Assembly: GCA_019722365.1 (NCBI GenBank)
Contig: JADFUC010001606.1
Location: 89,282 to 153,281 of the forward strand
DNA: 64,000 bases
Source of the DNA: Lithospermum erythrorhizon
Lineage: Eukaryota; Streptophyta; Magnoliopsida; Boraginales; Boraginaceae
Reading direction: 5' to 3'
Under the pieces are notes generated by a model, which saw only the letters and a program-made list of their open reading frames with translations, searched no databases and had not been told where the DNA came from. Positions 1 through 13,372 of the stretch are shown here, piece by piece (the first letter of the stretch is position 1; each line of letters begins with the position of its first letter). A program made the translations under genes and the position numbers.

Positions 1-309
1 TTTGTAATATAGGAAAATATATTATAAAATTAATGGATAAATTTGCACAGGTTAGAATGTGCACAAATAACTAGTAAGTCTAACGACTTAAACCCTACAT
101 ACCTATGACATCATAGACAGGGTCATATAAACGAGAACCCAGATCAAGAAATCTCATTCGTGGAATACTTTGAAGGTTTCAATAAGTGAATCATATGATA
201 AGCAGAATCTTGCCTATCAGCAAAATGATCAAATTCAATTCAGTGATATAATGAAAGCAAGTTGATTATCGATCATACACAATCACATGTATGTGGACCC
301 ACAACACAC

Positions 310-2640
310 TCCTGTAAGAGGTGGCATTTTATTGTTATTTCTATCGATGATTACATTAGATATGGTTATGCCAGATTCCATTTCTAAATACAAACATGAA
401 TCCTTTAAGAAATTTAAGGAATTTTAAAATGAAGTACAAAAACCAATTAAACAAGATTGAAATAAAGATTCTTCTGCTCGATACCGAGGAGAATATTTGA
501 GTCACGAGTTCAACAATCATCTTGTAGAGTGTGGTGGCTGTTTCACAACCTTACTCCAGCAAGAATGTCACAACATAATGGCGTATTCCCAAAGGAGAAA
601 TCTAACTCATTTCCGGTACGGTTCATTCAGATAAGTCGGACCGATCTAAGCAAGTTAATTTAGGATCAAAGATCACCACCTCCAGTTAAATGTCCAACTA
701 AACCAAAAGAGAAAAACTCCTCATGAATTATGGTTCACAAAAGTGCTCCCAAGTTGATTTTTTAGGATTCGGGTCGCTGCTTACGTTAAGAAATGTCACC
801 AATGCAAGAGATAAACGGAAACGCCCAAGTCTAATAAATGCTATTGTATTATCCAAAGGAAACTATTGCCATTTCCTACCTGAAGCATGAGAACAAATAT
901 TTGTTGCTAGATCAGGAGCATTCCTTGAAAAGGAATATCCGTCTGCATGGTTAGAATCAAGGTGTTCAATCACCCTGAGGAAACTCAAGATGTCAAGAGA
1001 TCACAATACACCGAGTGTAGAGACGACCGACACACCAAAGAATTAGTGCCTTCTTACATAGAAGATCCAATTCTTGATCCACAAGAAGTTACGAAGAACC
1101 AAACTAGATATCCATTGTGAGATCGCCAAGAACTGCATCATTGGGTTCGGGTGAATTTTCATGATTGAAAGTGATGAGCCTACCTCTTGTACAGAGAGGA
1201 AATTAGTTGCGTAAGATGTTGAGTTAAACACGATAGACATGAAGTCCTGAGATGGATTTGATATACCAAAATATATTTGTCCTTGCTAGATTTACCTAAT
1301 GAGGTTCATCCATCGAGTGTAAACGGGTATTTAAATAAGAAATACGACAAAGACGTTTAAGAAAGAAGCCTCAGAAGTAAAGGTTTCCAAGCAAGTTCAT
1401 GGAATTCATTCATTTATGAAACCTATTCACCGCTGGCTATACTTAAGTCCATCCGGATAATCTTAGCTTATTGCCGATTTCATGACTATGAGATACGCAA
1501 AATGGATGTAAAGACTGCTTTGAATGAAATTCAGGGAAGATGTGTACATGGTACAACCTCCAAGCTTTTATATGTTCCAAAGGACCTAAGAAGGTATGCA
1601 AGTTGCAAGGTCCATTTATATCTCAAGCAAGTATCCCTGCTAGCTTGAAATTTCCATTTTGATAAATCAATGTAGATTTGGATTCATCAAAACAGTTGTG
1701 CTGAATCTTGCTGTATATACAGTTAAGGCGAAGAGAGTTTATAGTCTCCGCCAGGTCGTACGACATACTAATAATTGAAACAAATGTGAACAGTTACTAA
1801 ACTCAATGAACGCATTGATGTAAATGTTTCTCGATGAAGGAGATATAGGTAAAGCACAATATATTCTCGAATCAAAATTCATCGGTGATCGAGCCAATCG
1901 GGCTGATCGGACTTCTGAAAGACACTTATATCAATAAGTACTGCAGTTGGCTCAGAACGAATGATTCCAAGAAAGGTGTAATTTCCTCACAGACATGTGG
2001 AGTTTAACTCAAAGAAGTCACAAAGCTTTCACAATTACTAATGTAGAAGAACAAGATGAAGGATATACTTATGCTGCCATAGGTCCATCATGTATGTCAG
2101 ACAGCCTAATTCATTGTACATACGTGACGGAGCGCTACCAAATGATACAAGCTAATCCAAAGCGGTGAAATTAACGGATTACAAATTATATCTTGAAGTA
2201 TACGAAGTTAACTAAAGATGTATTCTGGTATACGGTGAGATTTAAGAGTTGGTTGTTACCTGGGTAGACTTATGCGCTTCAACCGAAAAGATGATTTTCA
2301 TTTGATAGACCAGAGTATTATCAAGTAAGATCGGACGCCAGCAAAAGAAGCTGGCTGATTAAGAAATTCGTGACCGAGCTTGGAGTTGTGCCTAGTATTG
2401 AAGGGCCAGTGGAATTGTTATGTGACAATACTGGTGACATTTCTCAAGCCAAGGAACCCCGAGCACATCATAAATCCAAACATTTATCTAAAGTATCACC
2501 CGATTAGAGATATGTTTACTGAAGCGACACAAGTATGTAAAGTGAAAGCAGACAGTTGCCAATGTTGCCGACCCCTTTACCAAACCACTACCTCAGAAAA
2601 ATCATGATGAGCATGCAGCAAACATTGGTCTTAGACAAAT
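310..2640 (+). pseudogene. Copia pol remnant: integrase, reverse transcriptase, RNase H
   Basis: Integrase core: 315-640 reads, with frame changes, as the stretch around 'IDDYTRYGY', then KHESFKKFKEF, RGEYLSHEFNNHLVECG and a 'PQHNG'-like segment, so the DDE region is recognisable. At about 853-955 lies the post-core motif resembling GYYFY...VFVAR...FLEKE. Reverse transcriptase starts near 1425 (SPVAML...), with the diagnostic KMDVKTA at about 1500 and the 'YILGIK...RDRS' segment at about 1850-1910. RNase H: 2345-2520 gives W(I)KKFVTELGVVPSIEG, ELLCDNT and a KHILRRYH-like end, then LTKPLP near 2570. Stops and small indels are frequent throughout, so this is a pseudogene. These motifs are family knowledge; the frame repair is only mental. 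Confidence 0.85.
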
Positions 2641-2666
2641 GTCATAGCTAAGTATAGGGAGGTTTA

Positions 2667-3339
2667 TAGTGTATCTTTTCTTTGTTATGTGAACAAATAA
2701 TTGAATATTACAACTTCTTATATATCAATACATTTATTTGCTATGTTTATGTGTTCATATGTCTTAATTTACAAATAACTTGTTATATCCTCATTGAGTG
2801 AAATCCCCTAGGCTAATCTTTAGTTTCTCAGATAAGAACTCCTGAAAAGGCCGATGCTATAATCTCTTCATGTTTAGAAACATAAGATAGACATTCTCCT
2901 TTGGCCGATGCCAGTTCGGGGCGACTAGCATTCACGACCAACATACCGATTGATTGATCATCGATTTTCTTGGATCATGGGAGCTTGTGTTTCAATCAAT
3001 CGTATGGCTGCTCAGGTAATCGGCGAGTTTGATTGACCGCTTCAAAATTCATAGAAGCATATGTATATCTCGTGTCCTATGATAATCGAGAGTCGGATCA
3101 CTGCAAAATCATGTAAGATATGCATATTATCGTCTTCTATGATATATGTGTCAATTTTAATTATTTAAATAGCAGTTACTGAGCTTGTTAATAACTCGTT
3201 AGTAGTAATTTACTAACGAAAGTTAGTTTACTGAACGAGTCGGCTCATTAACTAATCGGTTGGGCTTTTAGGGTAAATAATAATATTGTATTTAAAGGAG
3301 ACTAGCAATTCCATACACGCGTTGTGTGACATAACATCA
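2667..3339 (+). repeat. Probable 3' LTR of the first Copia element
   Basis: Directly after the RNase H end there is a purine run (about 2650-2663, ATAGGGAGG-like) as expected for a polypurine tract, followed by sequence beginning TGTATC and without coding motifs. A plausible end is near 3339 (…CATAACA). No partner LTR is in the window, so the limits are inferred. Confidence 0.4.
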
Positions 3340-3365
3340 ATATGTAATGTGAAAATGAAAATTAT

Positions 3366-3580
3366 ATACTCTCTCCATTTCAAAATACATGATCATCTAG
3401 AAAATTTTTACTTTTTCACAATAGTTGATTGTTTACAATTTTAATATACCTTTACAATTCCAATGTAGCTTTTTACATTTTCAATGTAGCGGCTTTAAGG
3501 CCCCGATGTATCTTTCATAATAACTAATAATAAAAATATTTTCATTCAAATAATCATCTATTAGAAATGTAGATGAGAAA
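3366..3580. mobile_element. Stowaway-like MITE, family A copy 1
   Basis: The left end TACTCTCTCCATTTCAAAA is the plant 'CTCCCTCC' type terminus. Some 60 bases inside the left end match the left end of the MITE at 43221 (both with ATCATC, a TTTTTCTACTTTTTCA-like block, then TGATTGTTTACAA). The right end, with AATCATCTATTAG, matches the right end of that copy, which has AATCATTTGTTG. The element is non-coding and about 215 bp. Confidence 0.6.
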
Positions 3581-3990
3581 ATCTTTAATTTAAAAATCAC
3601 ATAATAAAAATCACATGATACTAATTTTGTGATTTTGAGTCATGCATGAGAAGTTATCGATAGATACTTGATTAGTATACTCTAGTTTTAATTTAAAATT
3701 TCAAATATATAGTAACTTCCAATTATATGAAAGTTATAAAAATGCCCTCAAATTAATTAAATTTAAATCTAAAAATCTAAAGTTAAAAAGGGTACAAATG
3801 GAAATTTTTTTTGGTGAAGCCAAATAACTACCTATACCTATTTTCTTTATATATAGTATAAATGATTATGTAATCATAATGTAATCATTGCAAAAGGTTT
3901 TCCACACCTCCAACTTGAATTTTGGCCATGAGAATTCAAGCGAAATCTCTAAAGTTTCATTTTACTTTTTATAATCCGGACATTCAGTTT
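3581..3990. other. AT-rich spacer, nothing recognised
   Basis: AT-rich sequence between the MITE and the Gypsy remnant. No motif, exon signal or repeat was recognised. Confidence 0.5.
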
Positions 3991-3999
3991 AGCAAACTC

Positions 4000-6110
4000 A
4001 AGTATATGATTCAACCTCATAGTATTGACAATCTGGTGACCACAATTCGTGGGCGCTATCGTAATTCAAAAGGAGGCTCGGTGCTGCTGTCAGTGAATTT
4101 TCCTCGTTGCATCAGAAGTACTTTATTCTATTATCAGAATATATATATTTTAGATTTATTATTAAACATGTTAATCTCGATCCCCTCTATTCAATTTGTT
4201 TAAAGTTTTATACAAGTTTTGCATGTTATTTTCCATCAAGTCAACACCGTGAAGCACAAAGAAATAGACACAACCCATCACCACGATCATCGATCAAGAC
4301 ACAATCTCAAGGATGATGGTGAGGGGGATTCAAGGAATTCAAGAAAGAATTATGCTAGAAGAGAAGTATATTCCTTCAAATCGCTCCGCTCTCTACGGTC
4401 GGTAATCTATCTCCTTCCGATGTCAGTTACAAGGGATCGAGTTTCACGACGATCCAGCCGTCATAGCCCCAAAGAGAAATGTAATCCTCACCGTAGATAG
4501 ACGTCATGCATACACCGGTAGTTTGGCTGATATATATTTGTCTACATATGACAAATTCAAGCTTACCTCACATAAGTCAGCCCAACGGCAGACTCCCACT
4601 TACTCTGGTTCACTGCAGATTCACAGATCCAACGGAATGCCAACATCGATTTTACCGCTGGAGATCGATCATAAAAAGCTCAACAATCGAGCCCAATTCA
4701 AAGTTGTGGACATCCCTCAACACTCCATCTTATAATTAGATTGATTGGCGACTCAATCCCGACAAATTTCATACATTTGTCTCTCCCTTTACACCCTCAA
4801 GTCGTAAGCTCCCTAACCGCAAAGTCGCATTGGTGAGATAAGCTGGGAATCGTAAGAGGGCGCGAATGTAAAGTCCGACGTTGGTTCCTCCTCAAGTGAG
4901 TAAAAAAGCAAAGAAGCACGTAGTCGAAAAATCACCCTCGAGCGAATCTCCGCATGCGCGAAAGTTTTGTACGGCTAAGACACTACCAGCAGTATAGAAA
5001 ATCTCAAGAGACCAGTTCTTCATGAGAAGATTATTAAGGTTCCATTCGCTAAAGAGGAACCGGAAAAGACGTTCCGTATAGGAACAATGTTGGATGAAAA
5101 CATAAAGAAAGATTGGTTGATCTGATCAGGGAATACAAGGATATATTCACTTGGGGGCTAGAGGATATGCCTGGCATAGACACATTAGTCGCATTGCACA
5201 AGCTGTTTGTCAACTCTATGTATGTACCCATTAAATAGAAAAAGCTGCACATTCAACAGAATGCAAAAGAACCAAGCCGCCGTGATGTAGGTTGAATCGC
5301 TACTTCAGCGCGTATGCTATTTTGCAGCTCAGTAACGGATCATAAATGTCAGATCGTTAAAATCCAAACGGAACTCGAGGACGCCAGCAAAATTAGCTTT
5401 TGTATTCTAACAAAGCATGCCCTATGACCAAGTACTCTCACTGCTTGCCTCATGAGGTCAGATGGTAGCTGGTTACGAGGTCTTTGACTCAGGCGGATAC
5501 ATCACGCAAGGTGATCACCAAATTAAAATATACCTCCCAGGATGAAGAAAAAACTACCTTTATAATCGAGTACGGATCAGATCAAGGAAGGTAATGCCCT
5601 TCGCTTGAAGAATGCAGGGCCACCTACCAAATATTAGAGATTTGTTAACTCCATATTCGCCACTTTATTGGGTGAAATATGAAGATATACGTGGATGACA
5701 CGTCAAAAGTAAGCAAGACTGAGCCCACCACTGCACCTCGAGGAAACATCACTCAAATTGGGAGAGCAAACCTCGTGATTTAACCAGAAGTGCTCATTCA
5801 ATCTCGGGAAATGGTATATGATCAAATGAAATATAGAATCAGAGCTAAACTCCGACAAAAAATAAAGGCAATACTTGACATGCAACCTCCCTCATGAAAG
5901 TATGTTATTACAAAAAACTCACAAGATGTCTCGTCATATCTCCAAATCTGAGAACGGTGAACATGCCTTTCTCTAAAAAACATTAGAGGAGAGCCTCGAA
6001 ATTCAAATTAAATAGAATACTTGAGCTCTCCAAGGCTATTATTATCCCAACCCAACCCGAACAAACCTTGCAATATAATGTTGAGTTTGTATAGTATACG
6101 ATTCGAGAAG
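4000..6110 (+). pseudogene. Gypsy retrotransposon remnant: protease and reverse transcriptase
   Basis: At 4640-4735 a segment reads AQFKVVDIPQHSIL, resembling the 'F.VVD.PS.YNAILGRP' stretch after the Gypsy protease. At 5045-5235 the plus strand reads EEPEKTFRIG...LVDLIREYKDIFTW, then LEDMPGID, the signature of the region just before reverse transcriptase in non-chromoviral Gypsy elements. At 5525-5700 come KTTFI, KVMPF, KNAG, FVNSIFATLLGE and a YVDD-like box, all split between frames. Gag and integrase are not identifiable and no LTR was found. It ends against the oppositely oriented Copia element near 6.1-6.3 kb. The family call is firm and the limits are approximate. Confidence 0.75.
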
Positions 6111-6429
6111 TCGAGAACCAACAATGGCTAATATACTCTGCGTAAGTCACGCCTTACACGGGGACCAACCGTAGCAAAACAGATCCTCCCGGAAAAACAG
6201 ATAATCGAAAAATTGAACCAATATGTACCAAAGTACCAAATGTAGGTTTCGATGTTTAATATACTAAATGTATCAAGTACCTCAAATCTTGCCCCATCAC
6301 TGGCACCAACAACTTCAACATCGAGCAAAGTTCAAAACAATACGATTAATTTGCCTGAGGAACCGACCGTAAACACATCCGCTTGGGCTGCCCCGTCGCA
6401 CTCCATTTTAAAGTTTTTCATCTCTTGAT

Positions 6430-8420
6430 TCTCCTTTCAGCCCCTCAAGAATGATATCTCAATACAATGTATGTTTGGTCCTCGTGATGAACTCTTGATT
6501 CTTAGTCACATATCGCACTCCTGCCTATCATAATAGCTTGCTACGACAAGAGAGGCCCAAGTCGGCACTAATCCTCTCAAACAACTCTTCTTAGCGTCAA
6601 AGCCACATATCATTATGCCCTCTCAAGAGAGACAAAGTCAACGGAACGCAGCAGCTCCCTCCAACTCACAAAACTACCAAGAGGAACACATAGCCAGCCA
6701 TCGATCTTTCTCTGGGTCAGTTCATCTCCGTGATAGCCTAATTAGAATATCCGTAAAATAATACACCGACTATCACTACTATGTAACCGGTAATCTACAT
6801 TAGATGTGCCTTTGAGATAATATCCGAATATCCTCTTCACAACTTGTCAATGCTCCTTTCCTCGACTCTCCCATGAACCTACTAACCACATCGACAAAGA
6901 TAAGATCCGGCCCAGCTTGCACTATATATTAAACTTTCAACCGCATCACAGCATAAGAACACGGACATGTATCTCTTTTCTCTCAATGAATTAGGTGCAA
7001 ATGCCACCGATAGATGTGCATTAGAAGTACTAGGAGTATCAATAGGCTTTGTAGACATCATACCAAATCTTTATAGAATCTTCTTAACGTGAGTCTGGCC
7101 TGTGATGTAGTGCTGTCTCTCCGACTTCTATCTCTATAGATCTCCATTCTTTAATTTTCTTGGCAAAGACTCTGTAAATCCTTCATGTCTAACTTTACAC
7201 CGAGAGTCCTTCAACTTGAAGTCTGACTCGTCAATTCAAGAAATAACAATAACATATCATCTACATACAATATTTCAAGTAAATCATTTACTCAATCTTG
7301 ACCTTGTTATAGCATACACACAACTAGTATCATATGGACTCCTAAATACCCAATCTCAAGCATGTAGCTATCAAACTTCCTCGTTGCATTTTGTCTCGGA
7401 TCATTTCAAAGTATATAAGGACTTTTTCAACTTGCAAATATAATCCTCCTTCTCAACCCGGGAAACCATCCGTCAGGTCATGTATATCTCTCTTCTTCCA
7501 AATTCTCTCCATGCGAGGAAAGTTGTCTTCACATCTAACAGTTTCAAGCTTCAAATCCTCGACGTGCAATTATCATAAAAGTTAAGCACCCCGATGGAAG
7601 TATGCCCGACTGGCTGCAAAATATCTCATTGTAGTCCACTCTCTCTTTTTAATAATCAAAACCTCTAGCAACGACTCAAACCTTTATACTCGATCCCTCA
7701 CCGGGTGACAACCCTTCCTTCTTCTTGAACAACCACCTGCAAGTGACAACCTTTCTTCCTTCTCGTTTTCTAGCCAACTTTCAAGTCTGATTCTTTTTAA
7801 GTAACTCCATTTCATCTCTCATGACAAAGAAGCCAATGATGTACTCACTACCAAGAATCACTTCTTTATAAGAGTCAGCCAATGGAGATCAACTTCCTCC
7901 CCGCAACCCGTAGCTAAAAGCACATATCTCATACTTATTCCCTCGTAGGAGTGTACCTTATGTTTGTACTTCAGCCGATTTAGTCCCAAACTCGATTGAA
8001 GTTCACTTACAACTTAGCCTGGTCCTTCCGTGCCTCCACTCGCTTTCTCTCAAAGACCATCTTCATCTTCACTAATTAAGTCTTCAAATTGGGTTAAACA
8101 GTGGAATCTTCTCATCAAATACTACATTCCTACTCTCAAAATAATCCCTCCCCACGGGTGACCAAACTATAACCTTCACACCATCACCGTAGCCTACAGC
8201 AAATACTCCCTTCTTTGATCTCAACTATACCTACTCTTCATTCACATGATAAAACTGTGCAACCAAAAACTCTTAGACTCGAAAGACCTACAGACTTCCT
8301 AAACCACTATATGAGTTTTCATATTTGTGCCTTACTCATGATCTCGATTAATCGATAACATGCCTTACTAACCGCCTCAACCCAAAAACTTTCTTTCTTC
8401 TAAATCCATCAGTCAGAGAA
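6430..8420 (-). pseudogene. Copia pol remnant: integrase C-terminus, reverse transcriptase, RNase H
   Basis: The minus strand from about 8400 to 8100 reads SFWVEAVSKACYR, then SLRVFGC, then a degenerate GYGDGVKGY and a NVVFDE-like end, which is the integrase C-terminal part of Copia elements. From about 7190 to 7020 it reads KLDMKDL, RDRS and KILYRFGM...KPIDTP, the end of the reverse transcriptase region. From about 6960 to 6440 it reads a VCTRPDI-like stretch, SRFMG, YLKGTS, SGYSDSDYAGD-like, TLGG, and a RTKHI..RYH segment, covering RNase H. Frameshifts and stops are dense. The stretch 8420-10140 should hold gag and protease but I could not read convincing motifs there. Confidence 0.8.
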
Positions 8421-10144
8421 AGCATTACATCTAACTTCCTCTTCAAGTTCCGATTCATACGCCCGCAACACCATTCTACTGAGCATGAGGTCCGCAATTC
8501 CCTTATTCTTGCAAACTCATCAAACTCAAGATGAGCACTCTAAACCATTATCGGCCTCAACCTCTTGATCTTCTTCCTCGCTTATTTTCACCAAAATCTT
8601 CCAACACTATTCAATCGCTTGAAAGTACCCTTCTACTTCACTATGAACACCCAAGTCCTCACTGGCAATCATCAATCAAAGATAGAAAAGCATCTCATGA
8701 CTTCAAAGAATCAACACTTCAAGTGAAACCTAATAATCAAGTAGATATAATCAAGTGCGCCTGGTCCTATTTAGAGTTGCCTTAGGAAAACTTTGCTTTT
8801 GATGTAGCCTTAAATACACAATGCTCATGCTCCAAGATCCTTAACTCATATGCCCACTCTAGAAGATTATCCTCGCTAGAATTTGTATCCCTCTCTCACC
8901 TATATGTCCAAGCCTTTATACGCCACAACTTGATCAGCGTCTTCTTTGTCAACTCGAGGAAGCAATCGCAAAGAAAATCTCAAGCGTAGACCTTGCAAGA
9001 AATTACAAAGTACCCCTCGCTTAACACCTTCAAAATCACTTTTGAATCATTGCATATGCATCTACATTCGCCTTTGAAGTTAAACCCTTTCTTGTCTGTG
9101 GTGCCACTAAAAAGATATGGAGATTCTTCACTCATGCACACGCCTCATTATTCAATGTGCAAAACTTCCCACTATCCTAAGCTCGATTGAACCTATCCTA
9201 ACCACCTTACAAGAATAATTATCAAGCAAATATTCCCTACTATCCACTGCTCATGTGTCAAGAACCATTTTCCTAGACATATATGATACGTAGCCCAAAA
9301 TCCATAACTCCAATACATCGTTGTAACGCCAGGCCCACTCAACTAACGAATGTCCACTTCGGACTTCGAACTATCCTCGAAATAGCGACGGTCCCCGGCG
9401 TACTACTAAATTTATCTTTGCCTCTTTGTGTGAATAATCACTCTTCAAGCCACCCCTTCCTCCTGTAGTTAGCTTACATATCTCCTGCCTGCACCCTCAT
9501 ATATTAAGTTTCTCAAAAACTTATTCTTTCCCCGATTTACCATAACTCCGATTGTTACTAGCTGCCAACAACCCTGATTATCCCAACTAGCACCACTAGC
9601 AAGTACAGAAGCCTTCTTCACTGCGGAGCACTCGACCTAACCTCTAAAGATAAAAAAATCTTTTCCATTTGTCATTGATTTTCTAAAATCTTCTTTAAGA
9701 CGGAGGAATGGTGATAATAATATCAACGTAGAGTCTTCTATCATCAATTTTAATCTCAATACACAAATCTAATAATATTGAATCTCTATTGATCTGGGGA
9801 CATCTTCGCAGACACCTTCCTACATCCCATACAAACTGACGTCATCAAAGCAACTTGTCAAGCTCTCACCGTCATGTAGACTTTTAGCTTACACCAACTC
9901 GCAAATTGCGGTTCATTTGTTCAAAAATCACAAGAATGATGTCATCCAGTTGATAACAAAGAACGTCAATGTGTCTCTATAGATTATATATTTTCAAATC
10001 TGTTGTTACTGACTTCAACAGAGTGTTGCTCAAAACCCTTCCTCTATTTAAGAATGCCCTAACCTCGATTTGCCAAACAAGCCTTATTCCTCCCTCACGA
10101 ACTTCTCAATCTTCAAACTTTTACCACCCATCTCGTCGATAATA

Positions 10145-10161
10145 ACCTGCTTCCGATACCA
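10145..10161 (-). other. Primer-binding site of the second Copia element
   Basis: The minus strand reads TGGTATCGGAAGCAGGTT, close to the TGGTATCAGAGC consensus that pairs with initiator-methionine tRNA in plant Copia elements. It sits just inside the 5' LTR, as required. Confidence 0.65.
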
Positions 10162-10164
10162 TTT

Positions 10165-10545
10165 CATAACGAATATTGTCTTTTGTTATTAAGAAACACA
10201 TTTAAACTGTAAATTCAAGAAGCACTGAAAAGAAATAACATCGATTTTTATTGTATCCGAAACAAACGCTTGTTTGACTAATTCACGGCAAAGCCACCAT
10301 AACTGATTTTAGAAATACAATTAACTATGAATAGTAAATATAGCAAAACCCACTAACTATTCACATGAGAAAAACTAAGAAAGCTATTACCTTTAGCATT
10401 TATACTCAACCACAAAACTAAACTCCAAAAATGGGGACATAATACTTTTACTCAACTTAAATCACAAAAAGAGATTTCTTTCCCCAACATATACACTAAA
10501 AGAATTTGGACCGGCCTTGACTTGTGGTGGCCAGTGCTACGGTCG
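10165..10545 (-). repeat. Probable 5' LTR of the second Copia element
   Basis: Minus-strand sequence immediately upstream of the primer-binding site holds a TATA-like GAGTATAAATGC (about 10405) and an AATAAAA polyadenylation-like signal (about 10240), the layout of a short LTR. The outer limit is a guess, since no matching 3' LTR was found. Confidence 0.45.
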
Positions 10546-12060
10546 TCCCTGCCTATGCTATTACCTTAATATATTCTATTGTTAGTGATAAACAATCTTA
10601 ACTTTTTCTTAAATAATTTATCAATTGGGGTGTTTGAACTCAATATATGATATACGGAGTATAAATTATAGGAGGAGGAATGAATATGTTATTTAATGAC
10701 TTAAAGTATTGTAGAACATATAAAAATATGGATGAATGGCACTGAAATAGCTTAAAAAATAAATTGGTGTGTTGACCGTCTGGACTTTAAAATTCTAAAT
10801 ATAATTATAAGTTGGAATCCCTTAACATTGAGAAGAAATCATTTTAAAATTAGTTCAATATTTTTTATTTTTTCATCATTGATGTAAATAGTCATTGATA
10901 ATTATTGTAAGGAGGAAGTTACCCGGATCCTTCAACACGATACTTCCTTTAGAAGTATTAGAGACATTTCGTTATCTTGTGAATGGCAATTGGCCCCCTA
11001 CAATGTTAGTCTTATGTGAAATCAACATGGCTGTTTCTATCAACTCCACCCTCTCTGCCGATGCTTTTATAAGTTGAGATATACGTGACTGTTAATAATT
11101 GATGATTAAGGGCCCATTTGGTATTGACAATTTGTGGTTCTATAAAAAGAAATTGGTACTATAATCAGTTATCATCAGTTGTATGATAATGAAGATATAA
11201 GATAATTATTTTACATATAACTTCTTCTGTTTATATTTATTCGTTATAATAGCTTTTACGGAGATAAATGGTTTAATAATAATCCTAATGAAACTTAGTT
11301 GAGATAAAGAGCATTGTTGCACGTTAATAAGCTGCCCTGCCAAGTGCCCAGCCTAAATAGCATATAATCTAACTTAATGATCAGCTTTATTATTAATTGC
11401 TTGCATCATCCGCATCTGAATACGATACACCACATTGCTACAAAAAAGACGTGTCAAAAATATTCAAAATAATAAAGGAGCGGATGTCATATTTTTATAA
11501 ATTCAATATTACAATTACACTCAATAGCAATATCATCAATGAATAGAATCTATGTAAAAATAGAACGGATCTAAGCCGGGTAATGACACCACCGTGGTAA
11601 TTTGAAAATTCTAAAGTTTATATAATTATAAGTTAAATTACTCAAAATATAATTCTAAAGTTTATATAATTATAAGTTAAACACTCTCGATTGAGTATCT
11701 CGTTGATTTTAATCAACTCCCAATTTGACAATCACGATTTTAACTTCATACATGGAATATGACTAACGCTATCAGATAAGTAAAGTAGGACCTTCTGACT
11801 CGTGAGATAATATACGTGATAATATAATTCCGACCATTATGATTATTATATCGGGATTATTCATGCAGATTCAAAGAATCCTATGATAACCTCGATATTA
11901 TCATGAAGTTCCATTTTAGTAAGGTTTATAATTACTTATTATCAACACTCTACCAGTAACTTCATTTAACTCAAAAACTCATTTAACTAAAAACTAAAAC
12001 TAATCGTTAGCAACACCATTCCTGAACGATACAATTATGTAAATCAAAAATACTCCGATT
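10546..12060. other. AT-rich intergenic DNA with a short exact tandem duplication
   Basis: No gene signal was seen. A 31-base unit occurs twice without change at 11607-11637 and 11651-11681 (44-base period), and a weaker relative lies near 10790. A Stowaway-type terminus fragment (TACGGAGTATAA) lies at about 10650-10662. Confidence 0.45.
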
Positions 12061-12068
12061 TAATCATC

Positions 12069-12245
12069 CAACCCTCCCGAGTACGAGGATAAACCGCCCA
12101 CCATGCCCTCGACACAGCCTAAACTATCAACCCCCATCCTCAACAGAGTCTAAATTGTTCACCTCCGGATAAATTGCTCAAACCTCCAGCATACAAGCGA
12201 TAAACCGCCCAAACCTCCTGAGTACGAGGATAAATTGTCCAACCT
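12069..12245. repeat. Degenerate short tandem repeats with a GAGTACGAGGATAAA core
   Basis: The phrase CCTCCCGAGTACGAGGATAAAC at about 12072 recurs as CCTCCTGAGTACGAGGATAAAT at about 12214. Two weaker versions lie between them (CACCTCCGGATAAATTGCTCA and CCTCCAGCATACAAGCGATAAACCG). It looks like a decayed satellite-like stretch in retroelement DNA. Confidence 0.45.
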
Positions 12246-12249
12246 CTCC

Positions 12250-13365
12250 TTGAGATATTAGATGTGCCATCAATACCCCTAAACTACGCTTTGGCTCGAT
12301 CCCCGGTGGACGCACTGATATTTAGTGCTTTTTGATACATATCAAGCAATTCATAATTCCAAAATAATCTTCAAGGTTGCCCCACGAGGAGCGAAAGCTA
12401 AAAAGATAGCAAAAGCACAACAATAAAAGGCGACTATAAATGATGAAACAATTAACAAAAAAAATTGCAATGTTGAACAAGCCACGACAAGACGTAGAAA
12501 TCCAAAGAGGTCAAGTATGAAGAAAAGCAGGAAATAAAGAGCAAAGTCTCAAAGTTACCAAAATAGTCCTGCCAAGGCCTAATCTAGCAACTTCTAACTC
12601 GCAGAAGACGCCTCTGGTTTTAATCGGGCTTTCCTCGTCATGATCTCTCTCTCTAAGATATCAATCGCTTGGGAGCTATCATCGGCCGCTTTAGGTCAAG
12701 CCGAAATGACAAAGTTCTCGCTGCTTGAACTCGGGACACGTGGTGTTTCTAGTACGGGTCTCTAGTCAGCTTATTTCTGCCCAGCCTCTTCCGTCTTTGA
12801 CTCACTGCCTCTGTCCGATCTTCAAGGATACTTAAAAGAGAAAGCTTCCCATGGTCTCAGAGTCAATGTGAGGCATTAAATAAATTGCTGAAGTCGGCAG
12901 CTGGGAGAAAGCGTTTATGCAACGTTAACGCTCATAGATCGCAATCTTCGGACTAGGTTCAAGCAACACGATGCTAAAACTCTCAACCCGGGGATGCCAA
13001 AGTGACGCCAAGATGTGGCATGATGTCGCTCCAATCCCCCGCTACACCCTACACTCACGTATCAAGTAGAGAATATGCCCACCTCAAAGTGGAGTAAAGA
13101 ATGAGGTGAAAGAACTGAATCGCACTGCATTTGCAGACGAGAAATTAGACTAAGTGAGAAGAAAAGCCCAATTGGCTCATTCCAACACTATATCTAAAAC
13201 TTGTAGGATCGAGGTCCAAGTAGTCTTCGAGGGGTGTTCGGCTACGGGTGATGACGAAGATTCCCTATGAGTTGTCCGTGTCTAAGAAGAAACGAGGATC
13301 CTTCTACCAAACACGCAAACTCGAAGTCTCTAGATATTCAAATCTTATGACGAATATCCATATGT
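12250..13365. other. Unrecognised repetitive-looking DNA
   Basis: The stretch is less AT-rich than its surroundings, with short ORFs on both strands only. Composition resembles the Gypsy-derived parts of the window, but I could not read a protease, reverse transcriptase or integrase motif in it. Confidence 0.35.
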
Positions 13366-13372
13366 AATGTAT

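Larger units (their letters stand above)
1..3339 (+). mobile_element. Decayed Ty1/Copia retrotransposon, 5'-truncated by the window edge
   Basis: On the plus strand the order integrase core, integrase C-terminal region, reverse transcriptase, RNase H, probable 3' LTR can be followed, which is the Copia (Pseudoviridae-type) order. The coding part is broken by many frameshifts and stops, so no protein of useful length remains. The 5' LTR, gag and protease would lie left of base 1. It is an old, immobile copy. Family assignment rests on several independent motifs and is secure; the exact ends are not. Confidence 0.85.
6285..10545 (-). mobile_element. Decayed Ty1/Copia retrotransposon, second copy, minus strand
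   Basis: Reading leftward from about 10.5 kb come a 5' LTR, a primer-binding site, a long degenerate gag/protease region, integrase, reverse transcriptase and RNase H. The polypurine-like GATGGGGCAAGA on the minus strand near 6297-6286 would mark the start of the 3' LTR, but no sequence left of it clearly matches the 5' LTR. It lies head to head with the Gypsy remnant. Confidence 0.8.

Noticed and set aside
4219..4500. 93-codon basic protein
   Set aside because: It lies in the degenerate 5' part of the Gypsy remnant and has no family resemblance.
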